Assembly: GCF_017086445.1 (NCBI RefSeq)
Contig: NZ_CP070968.1
Location: forward strand, 3,224,001-3,288,000
Source: Brevundimonas fontaquae
GTDB taxonomy: Bacteria > Pseudomonadota > Alphaproteobacteria > Caulobacterales > Caulobacteraceae
Direction: 5' to 3'
Length of the DNA: 64,000 nucleotides
Both the position numbers and the translations under genes were made by a program. Each line of letters starts with the position of its first letter. The first letter of the stretch is position 1. Of the stretch, positions 35,505 to 45,307 are shown in pieces. The notes under the pieces were generated by a model that did not search any database, was not told where the DNA came from, and saw only the letters and a list, made by a program, of their open reading frames with translations.

Positions 35505-36091
35505 AGGCTGACCTTCATCGGCTTCAACAGCATGTCGATCTCGTCCTGATCCATGTTTTCCTCCACCGCCTCGCCCAGGTCGCCGGACAGATCGCTTTCG
35601 CGACGACCATCGGTGCCGGGCGGCGGGCCGTAGTTGTGTACCCGGCGGTCGGGGCCGATGTAGTGTTCGGTCTCGACGAAATCCCGGTCCTCGCCGCCCA
35701 GCCAGATGATCCGCTTAAGCAGCAGCGAAGGCGACAGAGGCTTGGCGACGATGAAGCTGGCCCCGCAGTCGCGGCCCTGGTGAACCTTAGCCTGGGAGGC
35801 GTGACCCAGGATCATGATGACGGGCACATAGCGGGTCGGCGCAGGCGCGTCGCGCCGCAGCCAGCGGACGAAGTCATAACCGTCCATGTCCGGCATGATG
35901 CAGTCGATCAGGATCAGATCGACCGACCGTCGCGCCAGCAGTTCGACCGCCGCCTGGGCCGAGGTGCATTTGATCTGCTCCTTGCAACCGAAGCCCTGAA
36001 CGATGGAGGCCAGCATATCCAGCGACGTGGGCTGGTCGTCGATCAGAAGGACCGTTGTGTGCGCCAGGTTGACCCGATCGCTCTTGGCCAT
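35501..36091 (-). CDS. cheYIII: CheY-like response regulator CheYIII with C-terminal extension
   Basis: A 196-aa protein. The receiver domain (about 10-130) has the acidic pair in LLIDDQPTS, phospho-acceptor Asp63 (LILIDCIMPDMDG) and a late Lys in IVAKPLSPS. In place of the usual Thr/Ser at the switch position it reads MILGHAS, which is less standard. The extension of about 65 residues (HYIGPDRRVHNYGPPPGTDGRRESD, then acidic EENMDQDEIDMLL) has no known domain. Order in the operon matches cheYIII of Caulobacter. Function is probably fine-tuning of motor or methylation control. Confidence 0.83.
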   Translation of the reverse strand: MAKSDRVNLAHTTVLLIDDQPTSLDMLASIVQGFGCKEQIKCTSAQAAVELLARRSVDLILIDCIMPDMDGYDFVRWLRRDAPAPTRYVPVIMILGHASQAKVHQGRDCGASFIVAKPLSPSLLLKRIIWLGGEDRDFVETEHYIGPDRRVHNYGPPPGTDGRRESDLSGDLGEAVEENMDQDEIDMLLKPMKVSL

Positions 36092-36095
36092 GGCG

Positions 36096-36440
36096 TCAGA
36101 ACAGCATCAGGTCGCCGGCGTCGGCGATCGCTGCCTGCCGCTGCTCGCCGGCGGCGGGACGGAGGCGGCCGGCCATGTCGGCCAGCGACAACCGGCTGAC
36201 GGCCTCGGACGGGCTGGCGCCGCCGCCCAGCATGCGCAGGACGCCGGACAGAGCCTCGAGACGTTGGGTCAGGGCATCCAGGGCCTGGGCCTGGGTCAGG
36301 GCGTTCGGACGTTCCTCCGGCGGGGCGCGGCGGACCAGATCGCTGACCAGGGCCTCGATCCCGTCGATGCCTTCGCGCACCAGCATCAGCTCATCAGCGA
36401 CGGCGGCCAACAGATCGGCGTGTTCGGGAGGGGCGCTCAT
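36096..36440 (-). CDS. cheU: CheU-like small chemotaxis protein
   Basis: A 114-aa helical protein between cheD and cheYIII, the position of Caulobacter cheU. It has a first helix HADLLAAVADELMLVREGIDGIEALVSDLVRR, then TQRLEALSGVLRMLGGGASPSEAVSRLSLADMAGRL, ending AGDLMLF. The repeated small leucine helices look like a coiled bundle. Function is unknown; the name follows gene order. Confidence 0.7.
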   Translation of the reverse strand: MSAPPEHADLLAAVADELMLVREGIDGIEALVSDLVRRAPPEERPNALTQAQALDALTQRLEALSGVLRMLGGGASPSEAVSRLSLADMAGRLRPAAGEQRQAAIADAGDLMLF

Positions 36441-36442
36441 GC

Positions 36443-36985
36443 TCAGAACAGTTCCAGGGCGCCGGTGTCGACCGGCGCCATGACGGGAACGGGCTTGGGC
36501 GCGACGACGTCGGTCACGGCGCGTTGCAAGGCCCGGCCGGTGACGGGCCAGTAGTGCAGGCGCCGGCCGCCGTCACCGCGCAGGCTGCCGCCCACCACGG
36601 GGATGCCTTCGTCGCGCAGGAATTTCTCGGCGAAGTCAGCGTTGCTGCGCCCGACGTCGCGCAGGCTGTCGAACATGCGGCCGCCGCCGAACAGCTTGGC
36701 CTCCAGCCGGTCGCGCCGGGCGCCGGCCTTGAGCATGTCGTTGATCAGCAGTTCCATCGCATAGGCGCCATAGCGACGCCCAGCGTCCGTCCCCGCGCCC
36801 GAGCCTTCGGGCAGCAGGAAGTGGTTCATCCCGCCGACGCCGGCCAGCGGATCGCGCACGCACATGGCGACGCAGGACCCAAGGATGGTGCTGAGGACGA
36901 CGTTGGGATCGGACGTGATGTGGTGCTCGCCCTGACCGACGTGAACGCGTTTTTCGGTTGTGTCCTTCAGCGCCGCGAACGTCAT
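36443..36985 (-). CDS. cheD: Chemoreceptor glutamine deamidase CheD
   Basis: Deamidates specific glutamines in chemoreceptors, creating methylation sites. It has 180 aa. The catalytic Cys38 is in [11 protein letters not shown] and His55 in [10 protein letters not shown], and the family block KLFGGGRMF follows. Start and upstream stop overlap by four bases with cheYII. The C-terminal extension after PVTGRAL is poorly conserved. Confidence 0.95.
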   Translation of the reverse strand: MTFAALKDTTEKRVHVGQGEHHITSDPNVVLSTILGSCVAMCVRDPLAGVGGMNHFLLPEGSGAGTDAGRRYGAYAMELLINDMLKAGARRDRLEAKLFGGGRMFDSLRDVGRSNADFAEKFLRDEGIPVVGGSLRGDGGRRLHYWPVTGRALQRAVTDVVAPKPVPVMAPVDTGALELF

Positions 36986-37371
36986 GTCAGTGGACCGAAG
37001 ACGGCTTCCAGCTTGCCCTTCAGCTGGGCCACGGTGAAAGGCTTGACCAGATAGTTGTTGACGCCGAACTGCACCGCGCGCTGGACCAGTTCGCGGTCGG
37101 CGCGGCCCGTCAGCATGATGAATGCGGTCTTGGAGGTGGGGGGATGTGCGCGCACGGCGCGCAGCAGGCCCAGACCGTCCAGGTTCGGCATATTGTAGTC
37201 GGAGATGATCAGGTGCGCGGGCTTGGATACGATCTCGCGCAGGGCGATTTCGCCGTCGGCGGCCTCGCGGATTTCGCGCACGCCGAGCTGTTGCAGGCTG
37301 GTGCGGACCAGCGAGCGCATCGTCATCTGATCATCGACGACCAGGCAGTGAAGTGAGGCGGCGGCGGGCAT
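36982..37371 (-). CDS. cheYII: Single-domain response regulator CheYII
   Basis: A 129-aa CheY: acidic VVDDQMTMR, phospho-acceptor Asp58 ([13 protein letters not shown]), Thr in IMLTGRAD and Lys in LVKPFT. Its position between cheB and cheD corresponds to Caulobacter cheYII, which is needed for normal chemotaxis. It is likely a motor-binding or phosphate-sink protein. There is a gap of 15 bases from cheB upstream. Confidence 0.93.
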   Translation of the reverse strand: MPAAASLHCLVVDDQMTMRSLVRTSLQQLGVREIREAADGEIALREIVSKPAHLIISDYNMPNLDGLGLLRAVRAHPPTSKTAFIMLTGRADRELVQRAVQFGVNNYLVKPFTVAQLKGKLEAVFGPLT

Positions 37372-37386
37372 AGGTTACGCTCCCGG

Positions 37387-38424
37387 TTAGGCGACTGACC
37401 GCGCGGCCGGATCGGCGCACAGTTCGAGAATGGCGGGGGAGAGGCGGTGCAGCGGCAACTGCCGCTCCACGGCGCCGATTTCATGCGCGGCCTTGGGCAT
37501 GCCGTAGACGACGCAAGTCGCCTCGTCCTGCCCCAGGGTGCGGCCGCCGGCCGAGCGCATGGCCAGCAGGCCCTTGGCGCCGTCACGGCCCATGCCGGTC
37601 AGGATGACGCCGGTCATCGGACGCTTCAGCCGAGCGACGGAGTCGAACATCACATCGACCGACGGACGGTGCCCGTTGACCGGATCGCTGGCGACCAGTC
37701 GGCAACGGGGCGTCAGGCCGGCGGTCACCTCCAGATGGGTCGCGCCGCCGGGGGCCAGATAGATATGCCCCGGCTTCAGCGGGGCGCCGTCCACGGCCTC
37801 GCTCACGCTCGGGGCGCAGACGCGGTCCAGACGCGCGGCGAAGCTGGCGGTGAAGGTCGCGGGCATGTGCTGGGTGATCACGGTCGCGGGGCAGTCGAGC
37901 GGGAAGCCGCTGAGCACGGTCAGCAGGGCCTCGACCCCGCCGGTGGACGACCCTATGGCGAGGATATGGTTGGGATCGGCGTGATAGGTCTGCGGGGCCG
38001 CCGCGCCGGCCGGCGTATCGCCGCGGGCGCGGACGCGCGAGCGGGCGGCGGTCTTCACCTTGCCGATCAGGTCGTGGAAGGCGTCGACGCTGGCGACGGC
38101 CGGCTTAGCCACAGCATCCACGGCGCCGATTTCCAGCGCGGCCAAGGTCACGTCGGTTCCCGCCGCCGTCAGGGTCGAGACCATGACCACCGGCATCGGC
38201 CGCAGCCGCATGATCTTTTCCAGGAACTCCAGCCCGTTCATATTAGGCATTTCGACGTCCAGAGTGATGACGTCGGGGTTCAGGGCCTTGATCGCGGCGC
38301 GCGCGTCGATGGGATCGGCGGCGGTGCCGACGACCTCGATCTCAGGGTCGGACTTCAGGGCGGCCGAGATCAGCCCACGCATGGTCAGGCTGTCGTCGAC
38401 GACGAGGACGCGCACGGGGCTCAT
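37387..38424 (-). CDS. cheB: Chemotaxis methylesterase CheB
   Basis: Phosphorylation-activated methylesterase that removes methyl groups from chemoreceptors and also deamidates glutamines. It has 345 aa. The receiver domain has Asp56 in [13 protein letters not shown]; the esterase domain carries the triad Ser (AIGSSTGG), His (ITQHMPATF) and Asp (GMGRDGAKG). The ATG overlaps the cheR stop by four bases. Confidence 0.96.
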   Translation of the reverse strand: MSPVRVLVVDDSLTMRGLISAALKSDPEIEVVGTAADPIDARAAIKALNPDVITLDVEMPNMNGLEFLEKIMRLRPMPVVMVSTLTAAGTDVTLAALEIGAVDAVAKPAVASVDAFHDLIGKVKTAARSRVRARGDTPAGAAAPQTYHADPNHILAIGSSTGGVEALLTVLSGFPLDCPATVITQHMPATFTASFAARLDRVCAPSVSEAVDGAPLKPGHIYLAPGGATHLEVTAGLTPRCRLVASDPVNGHRPSVDVMFDSVARLKRPMTGVILTGMGRDGAKGLLAMRSAGGRTLGQDEATCVVYGMPKAAHEIGAVERQLPLHRLSPAILELCADPAARSVA

Positions 38425-39281
38425 GCGCCACCCAAACGGTAGGTGGTCAGGCCGGCGGTCTGCAGTTGGCTGGTCGCCGGGCCGGAGACGCGTTCGGAGT
38501 GACCGATGTAGAGTGTCGCGCCGGGATTCATCAGCGGAGTGAACCGCTTCCACACCCGTTCCTGGGTCGCGTCATCGAAATAGATGACGACGTTGCGGCA
38601 GAAGATGACGTCGAACTTGCCCTTCATCGGCCAGTCGCCGATCAGGTTCAGTTCCTTGAAGCTGACCAGGCGCTTCAGCTGCGGACCGGCGACCCACTGG
38701 CCGCGATCGGCGCGGTCGAAATATTTGCGCCACAGGGTGACGGGCGCGGGCTCCAGCGCTTCTTCCGAGTAAACGCCGTCATGGCCTTGGGCCACCATGT
38801 TGGGGTCGATGTCGGTGGCCAGGATGCGCACGTCGAGCTCGGCCGCCTCGGGCAGGGCCTGGAGCACGGTCAGGGCCATCGAATAGGGCTCCTGCCCGTT
38901 CGAGCAGGCCGCCGACCACAGGCGGACCCGGCCGCCGGCGCGGGCGCGCCCCGCCAGTTCGGGCATGACCCGGTCGCGCAGGTCGTCGAAATGGTGCGGT
39001 TCGCGATAGAATCGGGTGACGTTGGTGGTCAGGGCCGCTGTCATCTTCTGGCGTTCGTCGACGCCGTCCACGCCCTCGACCAGGGCGCAGTAGTCGCGGA
39101 AGCTGGTCAGGCCCAAGGTGCGCAGGCGCTTGGCCAGGCGCGAATAGACGAGCGCGGCCTTGCCCTCGTTCAGGGCGATGCCGGCGTGGGCGTGCAGCAT
39201 CTGGGCGATGTGGCGGAAATCCTCGGCGGTGAAGACGAACTCGCCCTCGACGATCGATCCCCGGCCGGCGGCGGCGTTCAT
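38421..39281 (-). CDS. cheR: Chemotaxis methyltransferase CheR
   Basis: SAM-dependent methyltransferase that methylates glutamates of chemoreceptors. It has 286 aa. The N-terminal helical domain includes [23 protein letters not shown]. The SAM-binding region has [14 protein letters not shown] and [17 protein letters not shown], with the late [14 protein letters not shown]. It overlaps cheW upstream and cheB downstream by four bases each. The C-terminal pentapeptide of McpA in the same operon is a candidate docking site for it. Confidence 0.96.
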   Translation of the reverse strand: MNAAAGRGSIVEGEFVFTAEDFRHIAQMLHAHAGIALNEGKAALVYSRLAKRLRTLGLTSFRDYCALVEGVDGVDERQKMTAALTTNVTRFYREPHHFDDLRDRVMPELAGRARAGGRVRLWSAACSNGQEPYSMALTVLQALPEAAELDVRILATDIDPNMVAQGHDGVYSEEALEPAPVTLWRKYFDRADRGQWVAGPQLKRLVSFKELNLIGDWPMKGKFDVIFCRNVVIYFDDATQERVWKRFTPLMNPGATLYIGHSERVSGPATSQLQTAGLTTYRLGGA

Positions 39282-39733
39282 GCGGCTTCAGCCTCGACTT
39301 GCGGCAGGATGTGGTCCAGTTCGATCAGGCTGATCATGCGCCCGTCGATGGAGAAGATGCCCTTGACGAAGGTCTTGACCTGATCGCTGGCGACGTCGGG
39401 CGTCGGCTGCACCGAGGCGTCGCTCATCTGCAGGATGTCGGACACCGCATCGACCAGCAGGCCGACCATGCGGCCGCCGATATGGGCGACCATGATGACG
39501 TGACGCGCCGTCGGTTCCGAGGTCGTCAGACCGAAGCGCGCGCCCAGGTCGATGATCGGCAGAACCGTGCCGCGCAGGTTGATGACGCCCTTCATGTATC
39601 CCGGCGAACGGGGCAGAGGGGTCGCCGGCGTCCAGCCGCGGATTTCGCGCACCGACATGATGTCGACGCAGAATTCCTGACTGCCGATGCGGAAGGCGAT
39701 CAATTCACGCTGGAGATCTTTGGCTTCGGTCAT
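39278..39733 (-). CDS. cheW: Chemotaxis coupling protein CheW
   Basis: Couples chemoreceptors to CheA in the array. It has 151 aa with the SH3-like repeat pattern: [54 protein letters not shown] is the standard start of the domain, and [14 protein letters not shown] and [18 protein letters not shown] match the second half. It is transcribed between cheA and cheR, three bases after the cheA stop. Confidence 0.96.
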   Translation of the reverse strand: MTEAKDLQRELIAFRIGSQEFCVDIMSVREIRGWTPATPLPRSPGYMKGVINLRGTVLPIIDLGARFGLTTSEPTARHVIMVAHIGGRMVGLLVDAVSDILQMSDASVQPTPDVASDQVKTFVKGIFSIDGRMISLIELDHILPQVEAEAA

Positions 39734-39736
39734 GGT

Positions 39737-41995
39737 TCAGCTCGCGAGCTTGAAATCGGGACGGACGGATTTGCGGCGCATGTCGGTGACCAGCACGTCG
39801 ACATCCAGGATCAGGGCCACGCGCCCGTCGCCCAGGATGGTGGCGGCGGCGACGCCCTCGACCTGCTGGTAGTTGGTTTCCAGGCTCTTGATGACCACCT
39901 GGCGCTGGCCCTGGATGGCATCGAACAGCAGGGCCGCCTGCTGGCCGCCTTCGGTCTCGACGACCACGGCAACGCCTTCGGTCGGGTTCATCGGCTGTTC
40001 GCGGAAGCCCATGATCAGGGCCACGTCGATCAGCGGCAGGAAGCGATCGCGGAAGCGGATGACGGGATCCACGCCGCCGACGAAATGCAGGTCGACAGCT
40101 TGCGGGGTCAGGCTCTCGACGATGGCCGGCAGCGGCGCGATCAGCGTCTGTTCAGCGGCGGTGACGACCATGCCGTCCAGCACCGCCAGCGTCAGCGGCA
40201 GGCTGAGGGTGAAGGTCGAGCCCTTGCCCGGCACCGAGCTGATGGAGATGCGGCCGCCCAAGGCCTGGATCGACCGTTTGACCACATCCATACCCACGCC
40301 CCGGCCCGAGATGTCGGACACGACGGCGGCGGTGGAGAAGCCCGGCGCGAAGATCAGATTGTCGATCTGTTCGTCGGTCAGGGGGGCGTCGGCGGCGATC
40401 AGCCCCTTGTCGACGGCGATCTTCTTGACGCGTTCGCGGTTGATGCCGCGGCCGTCGTCGGAGATTTCGATGACGATCCGACCCGAGCGGTGCAGGGCCG
40501 CGAGACGCACCGTGCCCTCGGCCGGCTTGCCAGCGGCGACGCGCTCTTCGGGCGTTTCCAGCCCGTGGTCGATGGCATTGCGCAGCATGTGGGTGATGGG
40601 CTCGGCCAGGCGTTCGACCACGGTCTTGTCGACCTCGGTATCCTCCCCGGCCGTGACCAGACGGACCTGTTTGGAGACCATGTCGGCGACTTCGCGGACC
40701 AGACGCGGCATGCGCTGGAACACCGATTTCACCGGCTGGGCGCGGATAGCCATGACGCTGTCCTGGATCTCGCGGGTCAGCAGTTCCAGGTCTTCCATCC
40801 CGAGCGCGATGCCGGAGGACCGGGCCAGGCCGCTTTCCAAAACACGCTGCGACAGCATGGCCTGCTGGATGACCAGTTCGCCGACGACGTTGATCAGGCG
40901 ATCCACGCGATCCAGATCGACGCGGATCGTCACCGGCGCGGGCGCGACGGGGGCGACAGGGGCGGAAGTCGTCGCCGCAGCGACGGGGGCGGCGACTGGC
41001 GGAGCGACGGGCGGGACCGGCGCAGGCTCTGGCTTGACCGCGGCCAAGGGGATGGCTTCAGGCTGAGGCTGGGGCGCAGGCTCGGCGGCCGCGCCGCTCG
41101 CCTTGGCCAGCAGGGCGGCGATGTCCAGCTCGTCGCCGGCGGGCAGGACGGCGGCCGGCTCGTCCTCAAACGCACCGATGTCGGATGCGCCAGCTGCGCC
41201 GTTCCCCAGGGGCGTGATGGTCAGTTCGCAGTCGCTTTCGACGAAATCGAAGACCTCGCGCACGGCCGCCTCATCGACGGCGGCGGCCAGATCGACCGTC
41301 CAGGTCAGGCAACCGTCCTCGACCGACAGGGCGTCCAGCGTCGGCGTCGCGCTGTCGTCCACGACGACCGTGACCGGGCCGAGGCGGCCCAGTTCGCGCA
41401 GGAGCAGGCTGGTCTCGTTGGCGTTAACGTACATCCGGCCCATGGGCTTGAACACGACGCGCCAGCCGGTCGACGCCGTGTCGGCGCCCAAGTCGCCGCC
41501 CAGATCCTCGATGGGCAGGGGCGCGGCGTCGTCCAGCGCCATGTCGAAGGCCATGGGGGTGAAGCCGAAGTCGTCTTCGTCTTCTTCGACCTCAACCGGC
41601 GCCTCGCCGCCGTGGGTCAGGACCTGCATTTCGGCGACCAGGGCGGCGGACCGCGCCTCGTCCACCGGTGGGATCAGACCCTGGGCCGCCTGAATGTGAT
41701 CGGCCAGCACGTCGGAGGCGCGCAGCAGGGTCTTGATGGTGATCGCGTCGCACGGCTTACGCCCCGCGCGCAGTTCGTCCATCAGGGTCTCGAAGACGTG
41801 GGCGAACCGGACTAGAGCCTCCAGGCCGAAGGCCCCTGCCCCGCCCTTGACTGAATGGACGGCGCGGAAGACGGCGTTGATCGTCTCCAGATCGGTCTGC
41901 CCCTGTTCAAGCAGCATCAGCTTGGCTTCCAGGTCGGCGAGCAGTTCGTCGCACTCCTGGAAGAAGGTGGCTTTGATGGCTTCGAAGGCGTCCAT
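39737..41995 (-). CDS. cheA: Chemotaxis histidine kinase CheA
   Basis: Central kinase of the chemotaxis array, 752 aa. The P1 phosphotransfer domain has His47 in AVHSVKGGAGAFG. A variable region contains an acidic stretch around GEAPVEVEEDEDDFGF and a Pro/Ala-rich linker (about 325-365). The dimerisation domain starts RVDLDRVDRLINVVGELVI. The ATPase domain has HMLRNAIDHGLE (N box), ISDDGRGINRERVK (G1) and GRGVGMDVV. The CheW-like P5 domain begins near LPLTLAVLDGMVV. Spacing to cheYI upstream is 29 bases. Confidence 0.96.
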   Translation of the reverse strand: MDAFEAIKATFFQECDELLADLEAKLMLLEQGQTDLETINAVFRAVHSVKGGAGAFGLEALVRFAHVFETLMDELRAGRKPCDAITIKTLLRASDVLADHIQAAQGLIPPVDEARSAALVAEMQVLTHGGEAPVEVEEDEDDFGFTPMAFDMALDDAAPLPIEDLGGDLGADTASTGWRVVFKPMGRMYVNANETSLLLRELGRLGPVTVVVDDSATPTLDALSVEDGCLTWTVDLAAAVDEAAVREVFDFVESDCELTITPLGNGAAGASDIGAFEDEPAAVLPAGDELDIAALLAKASGAAAEPAPQPQPEAIPLAAVKPEPAPVPPVAPPVAAPVAAATTSAPVAPVAPAPVTIRVDLDRVDRLINVVGELVIQQAMLSQRVLESGLARSSGIALGMEDLELLTREIQDSVMAIRAQPVKSVFQRMPRLVREVADMVSKQVRLVTAGEDTEVDKTVVERLAEPITHMLRNAIDHGLETPEERVAAGKPAEGTVRLAALHRSGRIVIEISDDGRGINRERVKKIAVDKGLIAADAPLTDEQIDNLIFAPGFSTAAVVSDISGRGVGMDVVKRSIQALGGRISISSVPGKGSTFTLSLPLTLAVLDGMVVTAAEQTLIAPLPAIVESLTPQAVDLHFVGGVDPVIRFRDRFLPLIDVALIMGFREQPMNPTEGVAVVVETEGGQQAALLFDAIQGQRQVVIKSLETNYQQVEGVAAATILGDGRVALILDVDVLVTDMRRKSVRPDFKLAS

Positions 41996-42024
41996 TGGTT
42001 CGGGGTCCGGCGGGCTTTAAGCGA

Positions 42025-42390
42025 TCAGGCGGCGACGCGGCGGACAGCGTCCACCAGCTTGACGGGGTCGAACGGCTTGACGATCCAGCCGGTAGCGCCG
42101 GCGGCGCGGGCGCGCGCCTTTTTCTCGACGTCGCTCTCGGTCGTCAGCACCAGCACCGGGGTGGTGCGGTGGTTCGGGTTGGCGCGCACGCCCTCGATGA
42201 CGCCGAAACCGTCCATGCGGGGCATGTTGATGTCAGTAATGATGACGTCGGCGCCCTTGGCGTCCAGCGTCTCCAGCCCGTCCACGCCGTCGACGGCCTG
42301 GATCACGGTATAGCCCGCATCTTCCAGCGCCATCAGCAGCATGTCGCGCATGGTGCGCGAATCGTCGATCGTCAGAACGGTCTTGGTCAT
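42025..42390 (-). CDS. cheYI: Single-domain response regulator CheYI
   Basis: A 121-aa CheY with acidic TIDDSRTMRD, phospho-acceptor Asp53 (VIITDINMPRMDGFG), Thr in VLTTESD and Lys in IVKPFD. Its place between cheX and cheA matches Caulobacter cheYI. It overlaps the cheX stop by four bases. It is expected to receive phosphate from CheA. Confidence 0.95.
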   Translation of the reverse strand: MTKTVLTIDDSRTMRDMLLMALEDAGYTVIQAVDGVDGLETLDAKGADVIITDINMPRMDGFGVIEGVRANPNHRTTPVLVLTTESDVEKKARARAAGATGWIVKPFDPVKLVDAVRRVAA

Positions 42391-42662
42391 GCCAACGCTC
42401 CCTCGGTGTTGAAGTCCGGCGCGCCGTAGGCGGCCCATTGTTCTGTCCAGTATTGGGACACAGACCCTAAACTTAGGTTGACGCCGTCTGCCGCCCACGT
42501 CTTTCGCGCCGACAGCAGAATCTGCAGGCACAGACCGCCCAGACGCTGGACGGCGGAGGCGTCCAGAACCACCGGGTGGCCGCGCAGGGCCAGCAGATCC
42601 GCCTTCAACGGCTCGGCTGCATTCAGGTCCAGAACGTCGGACAGGATCACGGTTTCAGTCAT
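42387..42662 (-). CDS. cheX: STAS-domain protein CheX (Caulobacter-type)
   Basis: A 91-aa STAS-domain protein with the core VVLDASAVQRLGGLCLQILLSARKTW and an N-terminal strand segment ETVILSDVLDLNAAEPLKADLLA. The usual phosphorylatable Ser of the anti-sigma antagonist loop is replaced by Ala in ASAVQRLGG, with Ser next to it. Note this is not the phosphatase CheX of other bacteria; the name follows the Caulobacter operon. It overlaps the mcpA stop by one base (TGATG). Confidence 0.82.
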   Translation of the reverse strand: MTETVILSDVLDLNAAEPLKADLLALRGHPVVLDASAVQRLGGLCLQILLSARKTWAADGVNLSLGSVSQYWTEQWAAYGAPDFNTEGALA

Positions 42663-44602
42663 CAGAACTCCTCCCAGCCGTCCTCGACGGCGGTGGCTTG
42701 AGGCTTGGGTGCGGCGCCGCCGCGGCCGATGGTCTTCAGGGCGGCGACCATGTGGCTCGACGGCTTGGCGACGGGCGCGGGGGTGCGAACCGGCGCGGGC
42801 GAGGCGGCGCGCGACGGCGAAGACCCGACACGGAACTGGGCGACCGAGGCTTGCAGGCTTTCCGCCTCCTGGGCCAGCGAGTGGCTGGCGGCGGTCGACT
42901 GCTCGACCATGGCCGCGTTCTGCTGAGTGACCTGGTCCATCTGGTTCACGGCGGTGTTCACTTGGGCCAGGCCGACGGCCTGTTCCTGGGCCGAGGCGGC
43001 GATCTCGGTGACCAGGCTGTCGATTTCGGCGACGCGGTCCACGATCCGTTGCAGGGCCTCGCCGGTCTCTCCGACCAGTTTCACGCCTGCGCCGACTTGG
43101 CCGGTCGAGGCCGAGATCAGGGTCTTGATCTCCTTGGCGGCTTCGGCCGAACGCTGGGCCAGGGCGCGGACTTCGGAGGCGACCACCGCGAAGCCACGAC
43201 CGGCCTCGCCGGCGCGCGCGGCCTCGACGCCGGCGTTCAAAGCCAGAAGGTTGGTCTGGAAGGCGATCTCGTCGATCACGCCGATGATCTGGTTGATCTG
43301 GGTGGACGAGCCCTCGATGGCGGTCATGGCCTGGACGGCGTCACGCACGATCACGCCGCTCTTTTCGGCGTCGCCGCGCGCGGCCTGGACCACGTCTGAA
43401 GCCTGGCGGGCGCCCGAGGCGGTCTTGTTCACCGTGGCGGTGATTTCATCCAGGGCGGCGGCGGTTTCCTCCAGCGAGGCGGCCTGCTGTTCGGTGCGGC
43501 GCGACAGGTCGTCGGCGGCCTGCGAAATCTCGCCGGCGCCCGAGCGGATGCCCGAGACGTTGTTGACGACCACCGAAACGGCCTGCTGCAGCTGGGAGAT
43601 GGCGGCGTTGAAATCGGTCTTCAGCTGAGCCGATTTCGCATTGAACTCGATGTCGATGCGGTGGGTCAGGTCGCCGTTCGACATGGCCGACAGACCTTGG
43701 CCCAGGGCCGCGATGGCACGGGCGTCCTCGGCGGCTTCGCGCGCCTTGTCCGCTTCGCGTTCGGCGCGTTCCTGCTCGCTCATGGAGCGATGGGCCGTGG
43801 CTTCCTGTTCGACGCGAACCTTCTCGATCGCCGCGTCGCGGAAGGCCAGGATCGCCTGCCCCATCTTTCCGAACTCATCCTTGCGCTCGGCGCTGGCGAC
43901 CTTGATGTCGGTGTCGCCGGCCATCAGCTTCTGCATATAGCCGATCATCGTGAAGACCGGCCGCACGATGGATCGGGTTGCGACAAAGCCGGCCATCAAA
44001 GCGATCACCAAGGCCGAGATCAGGCCGACAATCGTAGCGATCAGCGCGGTGCGGCTGGCGGCGTTCTGAGCGTCGGTTGCGGCGTCGCGCGCCACATCGT
44101 TGGCGGCCTTGATCGCATCGACCGCCTCCTCGACCGGGGCGACGTAGTTGTCGGCGCTTCCGTTGCGACCGACCATCTGCACGGCCTGTGCGCCGCGACC
44201 GTCGCGGACCATCGCCGAACCGGCTTCAACGACGTTCTTGTACCAGACCGCATTGCCCGCGACGGCCTTGTCGATCAGGGCGGCGCGATCGCCCGAGACT
44301 TCGCCCCGCAGTTCATCCATCGCCGCCAGAAACTTGGCGCGGTGCGCGTCGACACGTTCGAGATAGTAGGGATCCTGAGACAGGAGATAGCCGCGCATCG
44401 CGTTCTCCTGGCGGGCCATATAGAATTCCGCTCTCGCCGTGGAGCGGTCGGCCTGGTTTTCCACCGTGCGCACTTCACCAGCGGCCTCAAGCTGCAACAG
44501 GCTGGCGATGATGATGGCGCCCATGACGGCGATCGCCGCCAAAACGAGGCCAAAGGCCGCGAACAGCTTGCGGCCGACGGGCATATTCTCGATCAACTTC
44601 AA
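42662..44602 (-). CDS. mcpA: Methyl-accepting chemotaxis protein McpA-like
   Basis: Transmembrane chemoreceptor, 646 aa. TM1 is at about 12-36 and TM2 at about 188-210 around a four-helix sensor region (the loop has [23 protein letters not shown]). HAMP follows ([21 protein letters not shown]), then the cytoplasmic domain with the hairpin tip [48 protein letters not shown]. The C-terminus ends AVEDGWEEF; the last five residues GWEEF are like the CheR-tethering pentapeptide NWETF. It is the first gene of the che operon, with only 27 bases between it and the torF-like gene. Confidence 0.95.
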   Translation of the reverse strand: MKLIENMPVGRKLFAAFGLVLAAIAVMGAIIIASLLQLEAAGEVRTVENQADRSTARAEFYMARQENAMRGYLLSQDPYYLERVDAHRAKFLAAMDELRGEVSGDRAALIDKAVAGNAVWYKNVVEAGSAMVRDGRGAQAVQMVGRNGSADNYVAPVEEAVDAIKAANDVARDAATDAQNAASRTALIATIVGLISALVIALMAGFVATRSIVRPVFTMIGYMQKLMAGDTDIKVASAERKDEFGKMGQAILAFRDAAIEKVRVEQEATAHRSMSEQERAEREADKAREAAEDARAIAALGQGLSAMSNGDLTHRIDIEFNAKSAQLKTDFNAAISQLQQAVSVVVNNVSGIRSGAGEISQAADDLSRRTEQQAASLEETAAALDEITATVNKTASGARQASDVVQAARGDAEKSGVIVRDAVQAMTAIEGSSTQINQIIGVIDEIAFQTNLLALNAGVEAARAGEAGRGFAVVASEVRALAQRSAEAAKEIKTLISASTGQVGAGVKLVGETGEALQRIVDRVAEIDSLVTEIAASAQEQAVGLAQVNTAVNQMDQVTQQNAAMVEQSTAASHSLAQEAESLQASVAQFRVGSSPSRAASPAPVRTPAPVAKPSSHMVAALKTIGRGGAAPKPQATAVEDGWEEF

Positions 44603-44629
44603 CTCAGCATCCCCCGATGGATCGGTTAC

Positions 44630-45307
44630 TCAGAACGAATAGGTGGCGGCGGCGACAAGGCGGCCCTCGTAGGGCTCGCCGACACTGTGGCGGTCGGTGT
44701 CGTACCAGCGCAGATCGACGGCCAAGGCCTCGGTCAGCTTGTGTTTGGCGCCGATGTTCCAGGCATTGTAGTCGACCCCGCCGTCGGCCATCCGATTGGC
44801 GACGGCGGCCGAAATCTTCGTCTTGGCGGCGACGGCGACCGTGCCTTGAAGCTCCAGCCACCAGGCCTCTTTCGTCGCCGCGAAGCCGTCGGGCGAATAG
44901 TTGACGCGCAGGCGCGTCGCCACGGGGCCCAGCTTGCGTGAAGCGTCCGCCTGATATTCCCAGTAGTTGTTATCGACGCCGGCGCGCGACCCTGGCAGGT
45001 CGCGGTTCATGACCCCAAGATCGAAGGAAAAGCCGCCTGCTTTGGGTCGCCAACCGACCATGCTGACGATTTCCATGTCGTAGCCTTGAGCGCCGGCGGC
45101 GTCCGAGACGAAGACGCTGGCGTAGCCTTCGCCGAAGCCGGCTTCCGCCTTGGCGAAAGGCGCAACGTCCTGGTTGCTCTTGCCCAGCCCTTTGCCGACA
45201 TACTGGCTGGCGACGCCGACATCGACGCCAAGGGTTTGCGCCTGAGACGTGACCGGCGCCGCGAGGCCTACTGCCGCGACGACATAAATGGCTGACGAAC
45301 GAAACAT
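44630..45307 (-). CDS. TorF-family putative porin
   Basis: A 225-aa outer-membrane beta-barrel candidate. The signal peptide is about 1-23 (ending TSQAQT), followed by the start LGVDVGVASQYVGKGLGKSN that marks the TorF/TIGR02001 group. Alternating strands follow, and a terminal aromatic residue (ATYSF) is needed for barrel insertion. It lies directly upstream of mcpA on the same strand, so the chemotaxis operon may be transcribed from its promoter. The substrate is unknown. Confidence 0.88.
   Translation of the reverse strand: MFRSSAIYVVAAVGLAAPVTSQAQTLGVDVGVASQYVGKGLGKSNQDVAPFAKAEAGFGEGYASVFVSDAAGAQGYDMEIVSMVGWRPKAGGFSFDLGVMNRDLPGSRAGVDNNYWEYQADASRKLGPVATRLRVNYSPDGFAATKEAWWLELQGTVAVAAKTKISAAVANRMADGGVDYNAWNIGAKHKLTEALAVDLRWYDTDRHSVGEPYEGRLVAAATYSF

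Noticed and set aside
39299..41815. Plus-strand open frame of more than 800 codons across cheW and cheA
   Set aside because: It is antisense to clearly recognised chemotaxis genes, with low-complexity Asp/Gly/His content and no motif.
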